From NCBI GenBank assembly GCA_945865565.1, contig CAMBEK010000001.1, positions 62,001 to 126,000 of the forward strand: 64,000 nucleotides of DNA, written 5' to 3'. The notes beneath the pieces are model-generated. The model was not told the DNA's origin and searched no databases. It saw nothing but the letters and a program-made list of their open reading frames with translations. Below, in pieces: positions 34,679-43,395 of the stretch (position 1 is its first letter; the number at the start of each line of letters is the position of its first letter). Both the position numbers and the translations under genes were made by a program. Origin of the DNA: Pseudobacteriovorax antillogorgiicola. Its GTDB lineage: Bacteria; Bdellovibrionota_B; Oligoflexia; Oligoflexales; RGVZ01.

Positions 34679-37345
34679 ATGATTGAACTCGATCCAGTGT
34701 ACGACCCAAAAAAATACGAGAGCAAATGGTGGAACGCCTGGATGAAGGGCGGTTATTTCCACGCGCCCGTAGACAAATCCAAAAAACCGTTCACTATCCT
34801 GATGCCGCCCCCCAACGTGACGTCACAACTTCACATGGGCCATGGAACACTTTACACCGTCCAAGACATTCTTGTGCGCTGGCGCCGGATGCAGGGGTTC
34901 AATGCCCTGTGGCTGCCGGGGACCGACCATGCCGGGATTGCGACTCAAATGATGGTGGAGAAGGCCATTTTGGCGGAAGAGGGCAAGACCCGCCAACAGT
35001 TAGGCCGAGCTGAATTCGACAAGAGGCTTTGGGCCTGGAAAGAAAAATACGGTGGGATGATCACCGACCAGTTCCGCCGCATGGGTTTCAGCTGTGACTG
35101 GGACCGAGAAGCCTTCACCATGGATCCGGGGCTGTCCAAGGCGGTCCGGGCGATTTTCGTCGACCTGTTCCGCGCCGGACTCATCTACCGGGGCGAGCGT
35201 CTGGTCAATTGGGATCCGGCTTTGAAGACGGCGATCTCCGACGACGAACTCGAAATGAAGGAAATCACAGGGGCGCTTTACCACATCAAATATCCTCTGG
35301 CGGATGATCCCGAGACGACGATCACCGTGGCCACGACCCGTCCGGAGACCATGCTGGGTGATACGGCCGTTGCCGTGCATCCTGAAGATGAGCGCTACCT
35401 GCACTTGATCGGCAAAAAAATTAAATTGCCCCTCGTTGGCCGAGAAATTCCGATCATTGCCGACGACTATGTAAAAAGTGAATTTGGGACGGGTGCCGTG
35501 AAAATCACGCCCGCCCACGACCCAAATGACTTTGAAATCGGCAAGCGTCACAAACTGCCCTTCATCAACGTCATGAATCCTGATGCCACCATGGCAGACA
35601 ATGTGCCCGAGCGTTTCCGCGGAATGGACCGCTTTGTTGCGCGCAAGGAAGTGATCAAGGCCCTAAAGGAACTCGACCTGTATGAAAAGGACGAGCCAAC
35701 GCGCCACGCCGTTCCCCATTCGGAACGAAGCAAGGCCGTGGTGGAACCACGCTTATCCTTACAGTGGTTCGTCAAAATGCAGGAACTTGCGGGTCCTGCG
35801 ATCGAAGTCGCCCAAACCGGGAAACTGAAATTCTATCCAGACGCCTGGAAAAAAACCTACCTTCACTGGCTGGAAAACATTCAAGACTGGTGCATTTCGC
35901 GCCAGCTTTGGTGGGGCCACCGGATTCCAATCTGGTACTGCGCCGACTGCGAAGGAGTCACCACCGGGCTGGAAGATCCGTCAACGTGCGAGCACTGTGG
36001 CAGCACCAAGATCAAACAAGATGACGACGTGCTCGACACGTGGTTTTCGAGTTGGTTGTGGCCGATCAGTCCTTTTGGCTGGCCGGAAGAAACGGAAGAC
36101 CTGAAGTATTTTTATCCGACTGATGTGCTGGTCACGGCGTCGGAAATTATTTTCTTGTGGGTCGCCCGCATGGTGGTGGTTGGCCTCAAAACGCGCGGCG
36201 AAGTCCCGTTCAAGGACGTCTACATTGGGGCTACGGTTTGCGACAAACAGGGCCGCAAATTTTCAAAGACGCTCGGCAATGGAATCGACCCGTTGGAAGT
36301 GATTGAAAAGCATGGCACCGATGCCGTGCGATTTACGGGGACGGCACAAGCGCCCCTTGGCGGTCGCATCCGGATGGAAGTCACCGATTTTGAATCGGGC
36401 GCTCGTTTTGTGAATAAGATTTGGAACGCGTCGCGTTTTCTATTGAAATATGTCGACCCGAAAAAGCCGCTGAGAAAATTGGACGCGGAAAAATTGACGT
36501 TGCCTGAAAAGTGGCTGCTTGAAGATCTCGCGTCGAAAACCGAGCAAATCAACCGCTGCCTGGAACAGTACCGCGTCAACGAAGCCGTTGAGCTGATGTA
36601 TCACCTGATTTGGGGTTCGTTTTGCGACTGGGGCCTTGAAGTGGCCAAGGAAACCTTGAACGGCACCGACGAAGCCGCTCGTGAGCAAACCACCTCCGTT
36701 TTGGTTTACGTCCTTGAGGGCATCATGCGCCTTGCCAGCCCAGTGATGCCCTTTGTCACCGAAGAGATCTGGAATCACCTGCCGGTCCACCCGCAGTGGG
36801 CGCGCGGACCGAGCCTTGTCGTGACAAAATATCCCGACGCCGCGCAGTTGATGCGCTTTCCCGAGGCGGCGGCCGATTGGGCCAGCTTCCAAGACCTGGT
36901 CACTGGCATCCGGTCGATCCGCAGCCAGGCTGGCATTCCGCCCAAAGATGCCTTGGATGCCTTCGTTCATACGTCGACGGGATCGCTGAAAACTTTATTT
37001 GAAACCGAGGGCGGCCTCGTACGTCGTCTCGCCGGACTCAAATCACTCGTCGTAAGAACGGGCGATGGTGGCAGCAAGGGCCCGGCCTTGGTCTATGTCG
37101 GGAAAGGTTTTGAGGCGTACGTTCCTGCAGAAGGCATCATGGACGTCGCCAAGGAAGTGAAACGCCTTTCCGCCGATGTCAGCCGCGTGGAAAAAATTGT
37201 GGCCGGCCTGCAAGCCAAATTGGGGAATGAAAGTTTTGTGGCACGCGCGCCAGAGGACGTCATTGTCACAACGCGAGCACAACTCGACAACATGGCGACG
37301 CAGCTCTCAAGTTTGAAAAAAAACCTGGCTTCGCTGCAGGGGTAG
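34679..37345 (+). CDS. valS: Valine--tRNA ligase
   Basis: The 888-aa class I synthetase has the HIGH motif as HMGHG in PPPNVTSQLHMGHG, the editing domain (VATTRPETMLGDTAV, DYVKSEFGTGAVKITPAHD), a zinc ribbon (CADCEGVTTG, CEHCG) before DDVLDTWFSSWLWP, and the signature lysine loop as KFSKTLGNGIDP rather than KMSKS. The C-terminal 60 residues form the ValS coiled coil. It charges tRNA-Val and edits Thr-tRNA-Val. The ATG at 34679 has GAGAGG 6 nt upstream; 36 upstream codons are open but lack a good site. A 616-nt repeat-rich gap follows. Confidence 0.95.
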   Translation: MIELDPVYDPKKYESKWWNAWMKGGYFHAPVDKSKKPFTILMPPPNVTSQLHMGHGTLYTVQDILVRWRRMQGFNALWLPGTDHAGIATQMMVEKAILAEEGKTRQQLGRAEFDKRLWAWKEKYGGMITDQFRRMGFSCDWDREAFTMDPGLSKAVRAIFVDLFRAGLIYRGERLVNWDPALKTAISDDELEMKEITGALYHIKYPLADDPETTITVATTRPETMLGDTAVAVHPEDERYLHLIGKKIKLPLVGREIPIIADDYVKSEFGTGAVKITPAHDPNDFEIGKRHKLPFINVMNPDATMADNVPERFRGMDRFVARKEVIKALKELDLYEKDEPTRHAVPHSERSKAVVEPRLSLQWFVKMQELAGPAIEVAQTGKLKFYPDAWKKTYLHWLENIQDWCISRQLWWGHRIPIWYCADCEGVTTGLEDPSTCEHCGSTKIKQDDDVLDTWFSSWLWPISPFGWPEETEDLKYFYPTDVLVTASEIIFLWVARMVVVGLKTRGEVPFKDVYIGATVCDKQGRKFSKTLGNGIDPLEVIEKHGTDAVRFTGTAQAPLGGRIRMEVTDFESGARFVNKIWNASRFLLKYVDPKKPLRKLDAEKLTLPEKWLLEDLASKTEQINRCLEQYRVNEAVELMYHLIWGSFCDWGLEVAKETLNGTDEAAREQTTSVLVYVLEGIMRLASPVMPFVTEEIWNHLPVHPQWARGPSLVVTKYPDAAQLMRFPEAAADWASFQDLVTGIRSIRSQAGIPPKDALDAFVHTSTGSLKTLFETEGGLVRRLAGLKSLVVRTGDGGSKGPALVYVGKGFEAYVPAEGIMDVAKEVKRLSADVSRVEKIVAGLQAKLGNESFVARAPEDVIVTTRAQLDNMATQLSSLKKNLASLQG

Positions 37346-37350
37346 GAACG

Positions 37351-37456
37351 GGATCCTTTCGGTCGTCATCCTGATCCTTCTCGTCATCCTGAGCCGTAGG
37401 CGAAGGATCCTTTCTTAAGCGGTCATCCTGAGCCGCAGGCGAAGGATCCTTTCTTT
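37351..37456. repeat. Three copies of a GTCATCCTGA...GGATCCTTTC intergenic repeat
   Basis: Copies lie at about 37351-37381 (partial), 37382-37416 and 37421-37456. The last two share CATCCTGAGCCG, AGGCGAAGGATCC and TTTCTT with a single difference in the core. The form is that of the widespread intergenic repeat family read as GTCATCCTGAGCGCAGCGAAGGATC in many genomes. Each ends in a T-rich segment. Confidence 0.75.
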
Positions 37457-37623
37457 TTCCCCAATTCGTCATGGCATCTCGACACAAGGCGCAACGTATG
37501 TATCGCCAACAACCTTGTTCGCGCTTTCCCAGTCACCGCTCCACCAACGCAAGAATACACCATTCCCATCATCGAACGGGCCTTTAAGAACGTGAGTGCA
37601 AGCGCTATTTTCCGATCACGCTC

Positions 37624-37702
37624 GGAAAAAGTCAGGTTTTTTTCCGACCGGGGTAGGAAAAAGTCAGGTTTTTTTCCGACCGGGGTAGGAAAAAGTCTGA
37701 CC
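37624..37702. repeat. 32-nt tandem repeat with hairpin-forming units
   Basis: Two exact 32-nt units (37624-37655, 37656-37687) and a partial third (37688-37702) start with GGAAAAAGTCAGG and continue with seven T, then CCGACCGGGGTA. Within each unit GGAAAAA can pair with TTTTTTCC, so the array could form successive hairpins with U-runs and act as a transcription stop. Confidence 0.85.
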
Positions 37703-37715
37703 AGATGGCAAGAGG

Positions 37716-37745
37716 CTCAAAGCGGCTCAAAGCGGCTCAAAGCGG
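37716..37745. repeat. CTCAAAGCGG tandem repeat, three copies
   Basis: Three perfect adjacent copies of a 10-nt unit lie between the 32-nt tandem repeat and the palindrome. No function is apparent. Confidence 0.8.
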
Positions 37746-37822
37746 CCCGACGGCGGAGTGCTGGAGAGATACGTCAGCTAGCGTACGTGAATTTCCGATA
37801 AGCACACTTTACCCTTTTCAAA

Positions 37823-37867
37823 CTGCCTATTTTTATACCGTCACGGTGACGGTATAAAAATAGGCAG
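37823..37867. repeat. Perfect 45-nt palindrome (22-bp arms, 1-nt centre)
   Basis: The left arm 37823-37844 (CTGCCTATTTTTATACCGTC...) and right arm 37846-37867 are exact reverse complements around a single G. Outer sequences (ACTTTACCC left, GGGTAAAAAAG right) extend the symmetry imperfectly. It could be a bidirectional terminator for two converging genes, or a protein site or mobile-repeat end. No transposase is nearby. Confidence 0.85.
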
Positions 37868-37887
37868 GGGTAAAAAAGTTTAAGAGA

Positions 37888-37982
37888 GGATTCTTCGCTT
37901 CGCTCAGAATGACGGGGTGCGGCGCAGGATGACAGGGAGCGGCACAAGATGACGCGACGGCTCAAAATGATGCGACGGCTCG
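37888..37982. repeat. GTCATTCTGAGCG-type repeat followed by a degenerate about 20-nt tandem repeat
   Basis: Positions 37888-37913 match the inverted form of the common intergenic repeat GTCATTCTGAGCGAAGCGAAG. Four diverged units follow at about 37906-37925, 37926-37945, 37946-37963 and 37964-37982, each with an A-rich start, ATGA and a GC-rich tail. The last unit is inside the 3' end of the aminotransferase gene and codes for its final residues. Confidence 0.7.
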
Positions 37983-39233
37983 CGCAAGAAGTTCGCGTGA
38001 AATGTTGAGAGGCGGAGTCAGGGACAAAGACGTACCGCCGCTGCCAGACGCCAAGGCGATCACTCCAAGGGCGCGCAAGCGGTCCATTGCAGCGGCACCG
38101 GGTGCAACCCCTGCTGATTCGTTGTACTTGATGGCAATCATAAGTCCACCGCCCCAGCGGATTTCTTCGATATCAGGGCGGCCCATCAACTGATTGGAAA
38201 GCAATTCAAAAAGCCACGCACCGGTCTCGCGCGCTAGCCGGCAAATATCAATGCGCTTCATCTCGCGCAGTGATTCCGCCGCAACCTCGCACGAAAGGGG
38301 ATGGCCAAAGAAAGTTCCCGTGTGAATCGCCTCGCCCGTGCTCTTGGGCCAAGCCGACATCACAGCCTCTTTTCCAACACAAGCTGAAAGAGGCATGCCG
38401 CCGCCCAGAGCCTTACCAAAACAAACGAGATCGGCATCCACGGTTTCGGCTTCCGTCCATTTTCCACGGCGGCCTAAACCAGTGAGGATTTCATCGAGGA
38501 TTAAGACGCCGCCATGGGCATGCGCCGTTTTGGCAAGGCCGTCCAGCCAGTTCACCGGTGGATTGATCACACCACCACGACCCAAAACAGGCTCGGCAAC
38601 AATCCCGGCAAATCCACACGGCATGGACTTCAAGGTTTTCACCGCGTCATCTACAAGGTTGATGTCGCAGCCGTAGGGGAGTTCGATGGCAATGCGGTCG
38701 TTTAAGAATTTTTTAAACGGTAATTTGAAATCGCTGCGCGAGGTTACCGGCAAGACGCCCAAGTCGACACCGTGATAGCCGTCTTGAAAAGAAATAAATC
38801 CCGCCGCCCCAGAGTGAAGCATGGCCGTCTTCAGTGCGACCTCGACCGCCTGGCCACCAGAAATCGCAAGAGAGATGCGGGTCAGATGCGCCGGCATCAA
38901 CGAGCGAATGGTTTCCAGCAAATCAATCTTGGCGCGCGAGGGATAGACGTCGCCCATGCCGTGCATGATGGAAGGAAACTCAGATGGCGTATCGCCTGCA
39001 GCATGTTTGGCAAAAACACGCTGAACGCATTCGGCGTTGTGACCCAGGACGAGGGCACCAAATCCTGCGGAAAGGTCGATGTAGTCACGACCTTCAACGT
39101 CGCGAACGATTGACCCTTTGGCCGACGCAAAAATGAGAGGATGATTCTGCGCGGCGACGGGATAAGTCGCGTCCTGGCACTCAAGGGCCATGAGGCGTTC
39201 CAGCCACGCAGCATTGGAATTCTCTTGGCTCAT
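37962..39233 (-). CDS. Class III PLP-dependent aminotransferase
   Basis: The 423-aa protein has the fold type I layout: DYIDLSAGFGALVLGHN near the N-terminus, FISFQDGYHGVDLG, IVAEPVLGRGG, GGVLILDEILTGLGR (Asp binding the PLP pyridine N) and FGKALGGGMPLSA with the PLP Lys. It resembles 4-aminobutyrate and acetylornithine-type enzymes, but the amino donor and acceptor cannot be set by eye. The start overlaps the queE stop by 4 nt, so the two are coupled, although no link with queuosine synthesis is known. The last codons (ending AVASF) lie in an intergenic repeat unit, which suggests that the repeat redefined the C-terminus. Confidence 0.85.
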   Translation of the reverse strand: MSQENSNAAWLERLMALECQDATYPVAAQNHPLIFASAKGSIVRDVEGRDYIDLSAGFGALVLGHNAECVQRVFAKHAAGDTPSEFPSIMHGMGDVYPSRAKIDLLETIRSLMPAHLTRISLAISGGQAVEVALKTAMLHSGAAGFISFQDGYHGVDLGVLPVTSRSDFKLPFKKFLNDRIAIELPYGCDINLVDDAVKTLKSMPCGFAGIVAEPVLGRGGVINPPVNWLDGLAKTAHAHGGVLILDEILTGLGRRGKWTEAETVDADLVCFGKALGGGMPLSACVGKEAVMSAWPKSTGEAIHTGTFFGHPLSCEVAAESLREMKRIDICRLARETGAWLFELLSNQLMGRPDIEEIRWGGGLMIAIKYNESAGVAPGAAAMDRLRALGVIALASGSGGTSLSLTPPLNISRELLARAVASF

Positions 39234-39874
39234 ACGCCCTTTGCCCGTGGATGCCAGATGTACTTGTGCATTTGAAGTTGCATCCGGCCGGGGGCTTTAT
39301 CGGCTACCATCCAGTCGGCGAGGTCTTTGGGTTGAAGCAGGCCAAAGGCGCAGGAGAAAATAACCTGGCAACGTTCTGAAAGTTTATGTTTCGTGATGGT
39401 TTCCAATGCCCACTCAAAATCTTCGCGGTGGGCGAGAACAAATTTTATTTCGTCTGTGGGCTTTAGAAAATCAAGATTGGACCAGAGGTTTTTTTCAACC
39501 ATGCCACTACCGGGGCATTTGATGTCCATGATGACGTGGACATCGCGTGGAATCCGGTCGATGGACTCGGATCCACCGGTCTCGATCATGACGCGGTAGC
39601 CGCGATCCACGAGAGTCTGCATCAGGGGAACAGCGCCGGCTTGAGCCAGGGGCTCGCCGCCAGTGAGTTCAACGTGGTGCACACCAAATTCAGCGACTTT
39701 GGCCAAAACCTCGTCGTGGCTGAAGTCCTTGCCTCCTTCAAACCCGTATACTGTGTCGCACCACTTGCAACGAAGGGGGCATCCCGTCAGGCGAATGAAA
39801 GTGCAGGGAAAGCCGCTAAAGGCAGCCTCGCCTTGAATGCTGGCGTAAATCTCTGTAATCCTTAATGGACTCAT
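39230..39874 (-). CDS. queE: 7-carboxy-7-deazaguanine synthase
   Basis: The 214-aa radical SAM protein has CPLRCKWCDT (CX3CX2C for the 4Fe-4S cluster), YASIQGEAAFSGFPCTFIRL at the N-terminus, HHVELTGGEPLAQ, MIETGGSESID and IMDIKCPGSGM, all typical of QueE. It converts 6-carboxy-tetrahydropterin to 7-carboxy-7-deazaguanine in the queuosine pathway. No other queuosine gene is nearby. It overlaps the aminotransferase gene start by 4 nt, and its own start lies 16 nt from the divergent membrane-protein gene, so the two share a very short promoter space. The ribosome site is weak. Confidence 0.93.
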   Translation of the reverse strand: MSPLRITEIYASIQGEAAFSGFPCTFIRLTGCPLRCKWCDTVYGFEGGKDFSHDEVLAKVAEFGVHHVELTGGEPLAQAGAVPLMQTLVDRGYRVMIETGGSESIDRIPRDVHVIMDIKCPGSGMVEKNLWSNLDFLKPTDEIKFVLAHREDFEWALETITKHKLSERCQVIFSCAFGLLQPKDLADWMVADKAPGRMQLQMHKYIWHPRAKGV

Positions 39875-39890
39875 TTTTTGGAGCGCGCCC

Positions 39891-40811
39891 TTGGTGAATG
39901 AACTGGATCAGAAAACCGCCCGGTCTGCAAAGCTGGTCGGGTTATCGGAGCTTCTAGTCCAAGCCGTCCAAGCTTTCAAGTCAGGCGGGCGTCAAACCCT
40001 TGCCCTGGCTGCTTTTGGGATCTTTTTGCCCCAGCTCATGTCGACCTGGATCCTTGCTGTTCCGTCGGGGCGCACGGCATCGGGGTTGTGGAAGATCGCT
40101 TTGGCAACAAAATCGGACAGCGGAATTACCCCCGGTACCCTGCCCGCTATGATGGAAGAAGTATCGAGATTCTTTGGCCCTTTTCTGGTAACCGGGGTCG
40201 TCTGTTGGTTTGTTTTTGGCGTTTCCTACGCATCCCTCGTTTACTTGAGTCTGCATCATTTTCGCCCGTGGGCCTTTCCACGCCTGACTGCCAAGGAACT
40301 AACGGGTGATATGTCCCGACTGGTCTTGCGCCGTGGAATTCTGCTCGGTGGCCTCATCTTGTCGATGGGCTTTGCCACCCAGGCCTTTGCCTTGACCTCC
40401 CTCTTCCTTGCCGCGTTGTCTCTCATGGCTCCGGTCTTGATGATTGCTGAACACAAGAGCGCCCTGCGCAGCCTCACCCAATCCATCACGCTGCGCTACT
40501 CGCGCCAAACTCCGATGGGGGGATGGTCCGCCTTTCTTTCTTTGGTCACGCTGGGCGGACTTTTCTTTAGCCTTCAATTTGGTTTGGATTGGTTTGCAGG
40601 CTTGACCCTGAATTGGCTTGGCACTCACATGCCCCCTGGAATTTCAGCGCAAGTTCCAGACCTACCATTCACTTGGGGTTATGCGGCCATTGACGCCTTA
40701 CAGGCACTTGCCAGCACGGCGCTCATTGTTGTGCTCCCCGGCGCAACTGTAGCCCTCTATATGCAGGTTCACTTTCGCAATTCCAAACGCGACCTTTCAA
40801 TACGGGCTTGA
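39891..40811 (+). CDS. Polytopic membrane protein of unknown function
   Basis: The 306-aa protein has about six hydrophobic segments: TLALAAFGIFLPQLMSTWIL, FLVTGVVCWFVFGVSYASLV, ILLGGLILSMGFATQAFALT, LFLAALSLMAPVLMIA, a pair around FLSLVTLGGLFFSLQFGL and a C-terminal ALASTALIVVLPGATVALYM. An N-terminal amphipathic helix precedes them. The layout is like the membrane domain seen beside glycerophosphodiesterases and other small integral proteins, but no family is claimed. The start is TTG 39891 or GTG 39894, with GGAG at 39880-39883. The 3' end overlaps the convergent lplA-like gene by 43 nt. Confidence 0.7.
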   Translation: MVNELDQKTARSAKLVGLSELLVQAVQAFKSGGRQTLALAAFGIFLPQLMSTWILAVPSGRTASGLWKIALATKSDSGITPGTLPAMMEEVSRFFGPFLVTGVVCWFVFGVSYASLVYLSLHHFRPWAFPRLTAKELTGDMSRLVLRRGILLGGLILSMGFATQAFALTSLFLAALSLMAPVLMIAEHKSALRSLTQSITLRYSRQTPMGGWSAFLSLVTLGGLFFSLQFGLDWFAGLTLNWLGTHMPPGISAQVPDLPFTWGYAAIDALQALASTALIVVLPGATVALYMQVHFRNSKRDLSIRA

Positions 40812-41464
40812 AGGGCTGGAAATTGATCCGGTGCCGGAGAGGTAGCCTCTGATCCGAGCGCCGTCAAAACGTGACCTGAAAGTGCGACTGACAACCCGGC
40901 GAGAACCTGTTTCGGCGTGATGCCGGGGGCGAGGTCCGCCAGACCCGTCAGGAAATCACTGTGCTTGCGGCCGCGGCGGTACTCTGGCTCGCGACTGGGA
41001 TGGGCCAGATACCGGCCGATCATTTCAAAATCGCACTCAACAATGAGTGATGCCTGATAGAGCAGATAATTTCGGCTGCGGAACATGGATGTCCCACCGA
41101 ATTTTTTTTCGCCGGAGACAAGATCGCTGATTCCGGATTGAGTGAGGGGAGCCTTGAATTTGAAATTGGCATGCAGGGTTTGATTCACAGCGCCATTGAG
41201 AATTCTAAAATAGCGGTCGTTTTGGAAATGATCGGTGACCCAGCCCCCGATGGTGACGATGACGCATCCAGGGTAGAGAACTACGGTTCCGCCGCCTCCG
41301 TAGCGTTTTAGAATCGGAATCCCATCTGCCGCACAACGTCCGGCGTGGCACTCAACAGTGGGATCGTTGCTGCTTCCAAGGACAACCACCGTGGTGTCGG
41401 GAATCCATGTCCCTATGACGACAGGCTTGACGTACTGCTCAAGTATTTGATCGTCGATCCACAT
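40769..41464 (-). CDS. Lipoate--protein ligase A-like protein (BPL/LplA/LipB family)
   Basis: The 231-aa protein contains LKRYGGGGTVVLYPG, the Gly-rich loop with Arg that binds lipoate or octanoate, and SGEKKFGGTSMFRSRNYLLYQASLIV, which holds the conserved Lys of the adenylate-forming site. It should transfer lipoyl, octanoyl or a related group to protein lysine. The accessory domain of E. coli LplA is not seen. It sits directly downstream of mgtE (2-nt gap) in the same strand and overlaps the membrane-protein gene by 43 nt. Substrate choice (LplA, LipM or LipL-like) is open. Confidence 0.85.
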   Translation of the reverse strand: MWIDDQILEQYVKPVVIGTWIPDTTVVVLGSSNDPTVECHAGRCAADGIPILKRYGGGGTVVLYPGCVIVTIGGWVTDHFQNDRYFRILNGAVNQTLHANFKFKAPLTQSGISDLVSGEKKFGGTSMFRSRNYLLYQASLIVECDFEMIGRYLAHPSREPEYRRGRKHSDFLTGLADLAPGITPKQVLAGLSVALSGHVLTALGSEATSPAPDQFPALQARIERSRLELRK

Positions 41465-41466
41465 CC

Positions 41467-42900
41467 CTAGTGACCTACGGCAAACGTTCGCATGATCCAG
41501 GATGCGATTCCAAAATAAATGACAATCCCGGCCACATCAGAAAGAGAAGCGATAAAGGGTGACGAACTCACCGCAGGATCCAAACGGCAGGCCTTCATGG
41601 CAAACGGCATCATCGCCCCCAACATCCCGCCAAAAGCCACCACAATAACCAGGGTGAGTCCCACGGCTACCGCCACCCAGGACGATTGACCCCATGCCAC
41701 GGCGCGCAGAAAACCGATGACGCCCAGGATAAGGCCCAAGAACAATCCTGCAACGACCTCGCGCCGAAACACCCGGCCAAAGTCCTTTGGTTTCATTTCA
41801 TTTACCGCAAGGCCACGGATTACCAACGACGCCGCCTGCGATCCAGAGTTGCCGCCCGACGAAATAATGAGCGGCACAAAGTAGACCAGATAACGCATGG
41901 AAGCGATGGCTTCATCGTAATGCTTTAGGGCCGAAGTCGTAAAAATCTCGCCAAAAAAGAGCAAGGCGAGCCATCCCGCACGCTTTCTTACAAGGGTGGG
42001 CAGTGGTGTATCAAAGTAGGAATCCTCAAGGGTCGCCTGACCACCGAACTGCTGGATATCTTCCGTCGCATCTTCTTCGGCAACATCGAAAACGTCGTCG
42101 GCGGTTACAATTCCAAGCAAGACACCCGCTGCATCGCAAACGGGAATAACCGACTGGTCGTATTTTCTAAAAATATCAACGGCAGCTTCTTCGATATCCT
42201 GGGGCTTCAACGTGACGTTGGATGGCTCCATCGTCCATTCAATGGTGTTGCCGGGGGCATCGGCCAAAATCAGTGCCGCCAGGCTAACTTGGCCCTTCAA
42301 ACGGCCATAAGCATCCGTCACAAAAAGCTCTGCGGCAAGATCTGATGGATACACCGTATTCCACCGCAAATAATCGATCGCCTGCGACACCTTCATGTCG
42401 GCCCGAAGCGCGATGAACTCGGGGTTCATAAGGCGTCCAACGGAGTCTTCGGGATAACTTAATAGTTGCCAGGCGGTCTTGCGCTCTTCAGGCGAGAGTT
42501 TTAATAAAATCCGTCCGCGGATTTCTTCCGACAAATCCTCAAGAAGCCTTGTCCGGTCGTCGGCCTCCATTTCATTCATAAGATTACTGACGACGTTGTC
42601 GGGAAGGTCTTCCAAAAGACGTTCTTGGACGTCAAAACTCAAGTAAGCAAAAATTTCAGCACGACGCCGTTTTGGCAAAAGACGGAACAAGACAATCACT
42701 TCGGCCGAGGAAAGCCCGTCCACTGACTCCGCGATATCGGCAGGTTCCGCCAACCGGCAATGATTGCGCAAATGCCGAAACTGTCGAGAGCGCAGTTCGT
42801 GCTGGAACTGATCTCGCGTCAAGGCCTGGTGACCTTTCACGGCGCTGGTATTCAAGGGCATCATCATTGACGTCTTTTTCGACCAAAAACCACATATCAT
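41467..42900 (-). CDS. mgtE: Magnesium transporter MgtE
   Basis: The 477-aa protein has the MgtE layout: N-terminal helical superhelix (ADIAESVDGLSSAEVIVLFR, repeated LLEDL), two CBS domains at about 145-280 (YPEDSVGRLMNPEFIAL, SVIPVCDAAGVLLGIVTADD), the plug helix and five membrane helices with the signature SSGGNSGSQAASLVIRGLA. MgtE is a Mg2+-gated channel closed by Mg2+ binding to the N and CBS domains. The ATG at 42900 lacks a clear ribosome site; a run of three ATG (42861-42869) is an alternative start 11 codons in. Confidence 0.93.
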   Translation of the reverse strand: MICGFWSKKTSMMMPLNTSAVKGHQALTRDQFQHELRSRQFRHLRNHCRLAEPADIAESVDGLSSAEVIVLFRLLPKRRRAEIFAYLSFDVQERLLEDLPDNVVSNLMNEMEADDRTRLLEDLSEEIRGRILLKLSPEERKTAWQLLSYPEDSVGRLMNPEFIALRADMKVSQAIDYLRWNTVYPSDLAAELFVTDAYGRLKGQVSLAALILADAPGNTIEWTMEPSNVTLKPQDIEEAAVDIFRKYDQSVIPVCDAAGVLLGIVTADDVFDVAEEDATEDIQQFGGQATLEDSYFDTPLPTLVRKRAGWLALLFFGEIFTTSALKHYDEAIASMRYLVYFVPLIISSGGNSGSQAASLVIRGLAVNEMKPKDFGRVFRREVVAGLFLGLILGVIGFLRAVAWGQSSWVAVAVGLTLVIVVAFGGMLGAMMPFAMKACRLDPAVSSSPFIASLSDVAGIVIYFGIASWIMRTFAVGH

Positions 42901-42987
42901 TAGGGACTTCGCGATGATCCGGGAAGGAACCCACGCGGTCCCGCAGTCGTGCCAGCCAGAAGGGGTTTTGGCAAGCCCTGTAAAACG

Positions 42988-43395
42988 CTATTTTTTCGTA
43001 GTACCTAATGCGGCCTCAGCCCAATCGACAACATTCTGGCCCACTAAGATCGCCTGCTCAACGTCGGCTGCATCAATAATGGCTTTGCCTTCTTCGTAAC
43101 GAAAAATCTCAGCAAAATCGTTGAATTTCATCAGGTCATAATCATAGGGAGGATGTTTTTCGTCGGGCAGGCAACCGAGGAGCGCCCCGATGTCATGAAC
43201 CATGAGAAGCGGAATCTCATTATGACAAATGACGGCTTTTATCGATTTTTCAATGCACTGTTGCACATGAAACACGGTGGTTTCCGGGCGAGCTTTTTTC
43301 GTTCCGTGAAGAAGCCTGGCCGAATCCAAATCGCTTTTTGCAATTTTGAAAAGTTCTACAGCATATTCCTTTTTAAACTTCTGCCTTTTCGTCAT
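42988..43395 (-). CDS. HEPN-domain protein
   Basis: The 135-aa helical protein fits the HEPN family (PF05168 type): ELFKIAKSDLDSARLL, VFHVQQCIEKSIKAVICHN, VHDIGALLG and a C-terminal helix pair. The RNase motif RX4-6H (RX4HXY in HepT) is not present, so toxin activity is doubtful and substrate-binding support for the nucleotidyltransferase is more likely. Its start overlaps the stop of the upstream nucleotidyltransferase gene by 4 nt. Confidence 0.85.
   Translation of the reverse strand: MTKRQKFKKEYAVELFKIAKSDLDSARLLHGTKKARPETTVFHVQQCIEKSIKAVICHNEIPLLMVHDIGALLGCLPDEKHPPYDYDLMKFNDFAEIFRYEEGKAIIDAADVEQAILVGQNVVDWAEAALGTTKK

Larger units (their letters stand above)
37346..37961. other. Gene-free repeat mosaic between valS and the aminotransferase gene
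   Basis: No supported gene lies here. The 616 nt contain, in order, three diverged GTCATCCTGA units, a 32-nt tandem repeat, a 10-nt tandem repeat, a perfect 45-nt palindrome, a GTCATTCTGAGCG-type repeat and a degenerate tandem repeat that runs into the 3' end of the next gene. The two flanking genes converge, so this region must terminate both. Each part is listed separately. Confidence 0.85.

Noticed and set aside
37624-37745. CRISPR array
   Set aside because: The repeats are directly adjacent without spacers, and no cas gene is near.
37823-37867. Insertion-sequence end
   Set aside because: No transposase frame or target-site duplication is visible within the window.
37774-37965. A 63-codon minus-strand frame in the repeat region
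   Set aside because: Its product reads RHSERSEES, the known translation of a GTCATTCTGAGCG intergenic repeat, and it crosses the palindrome.
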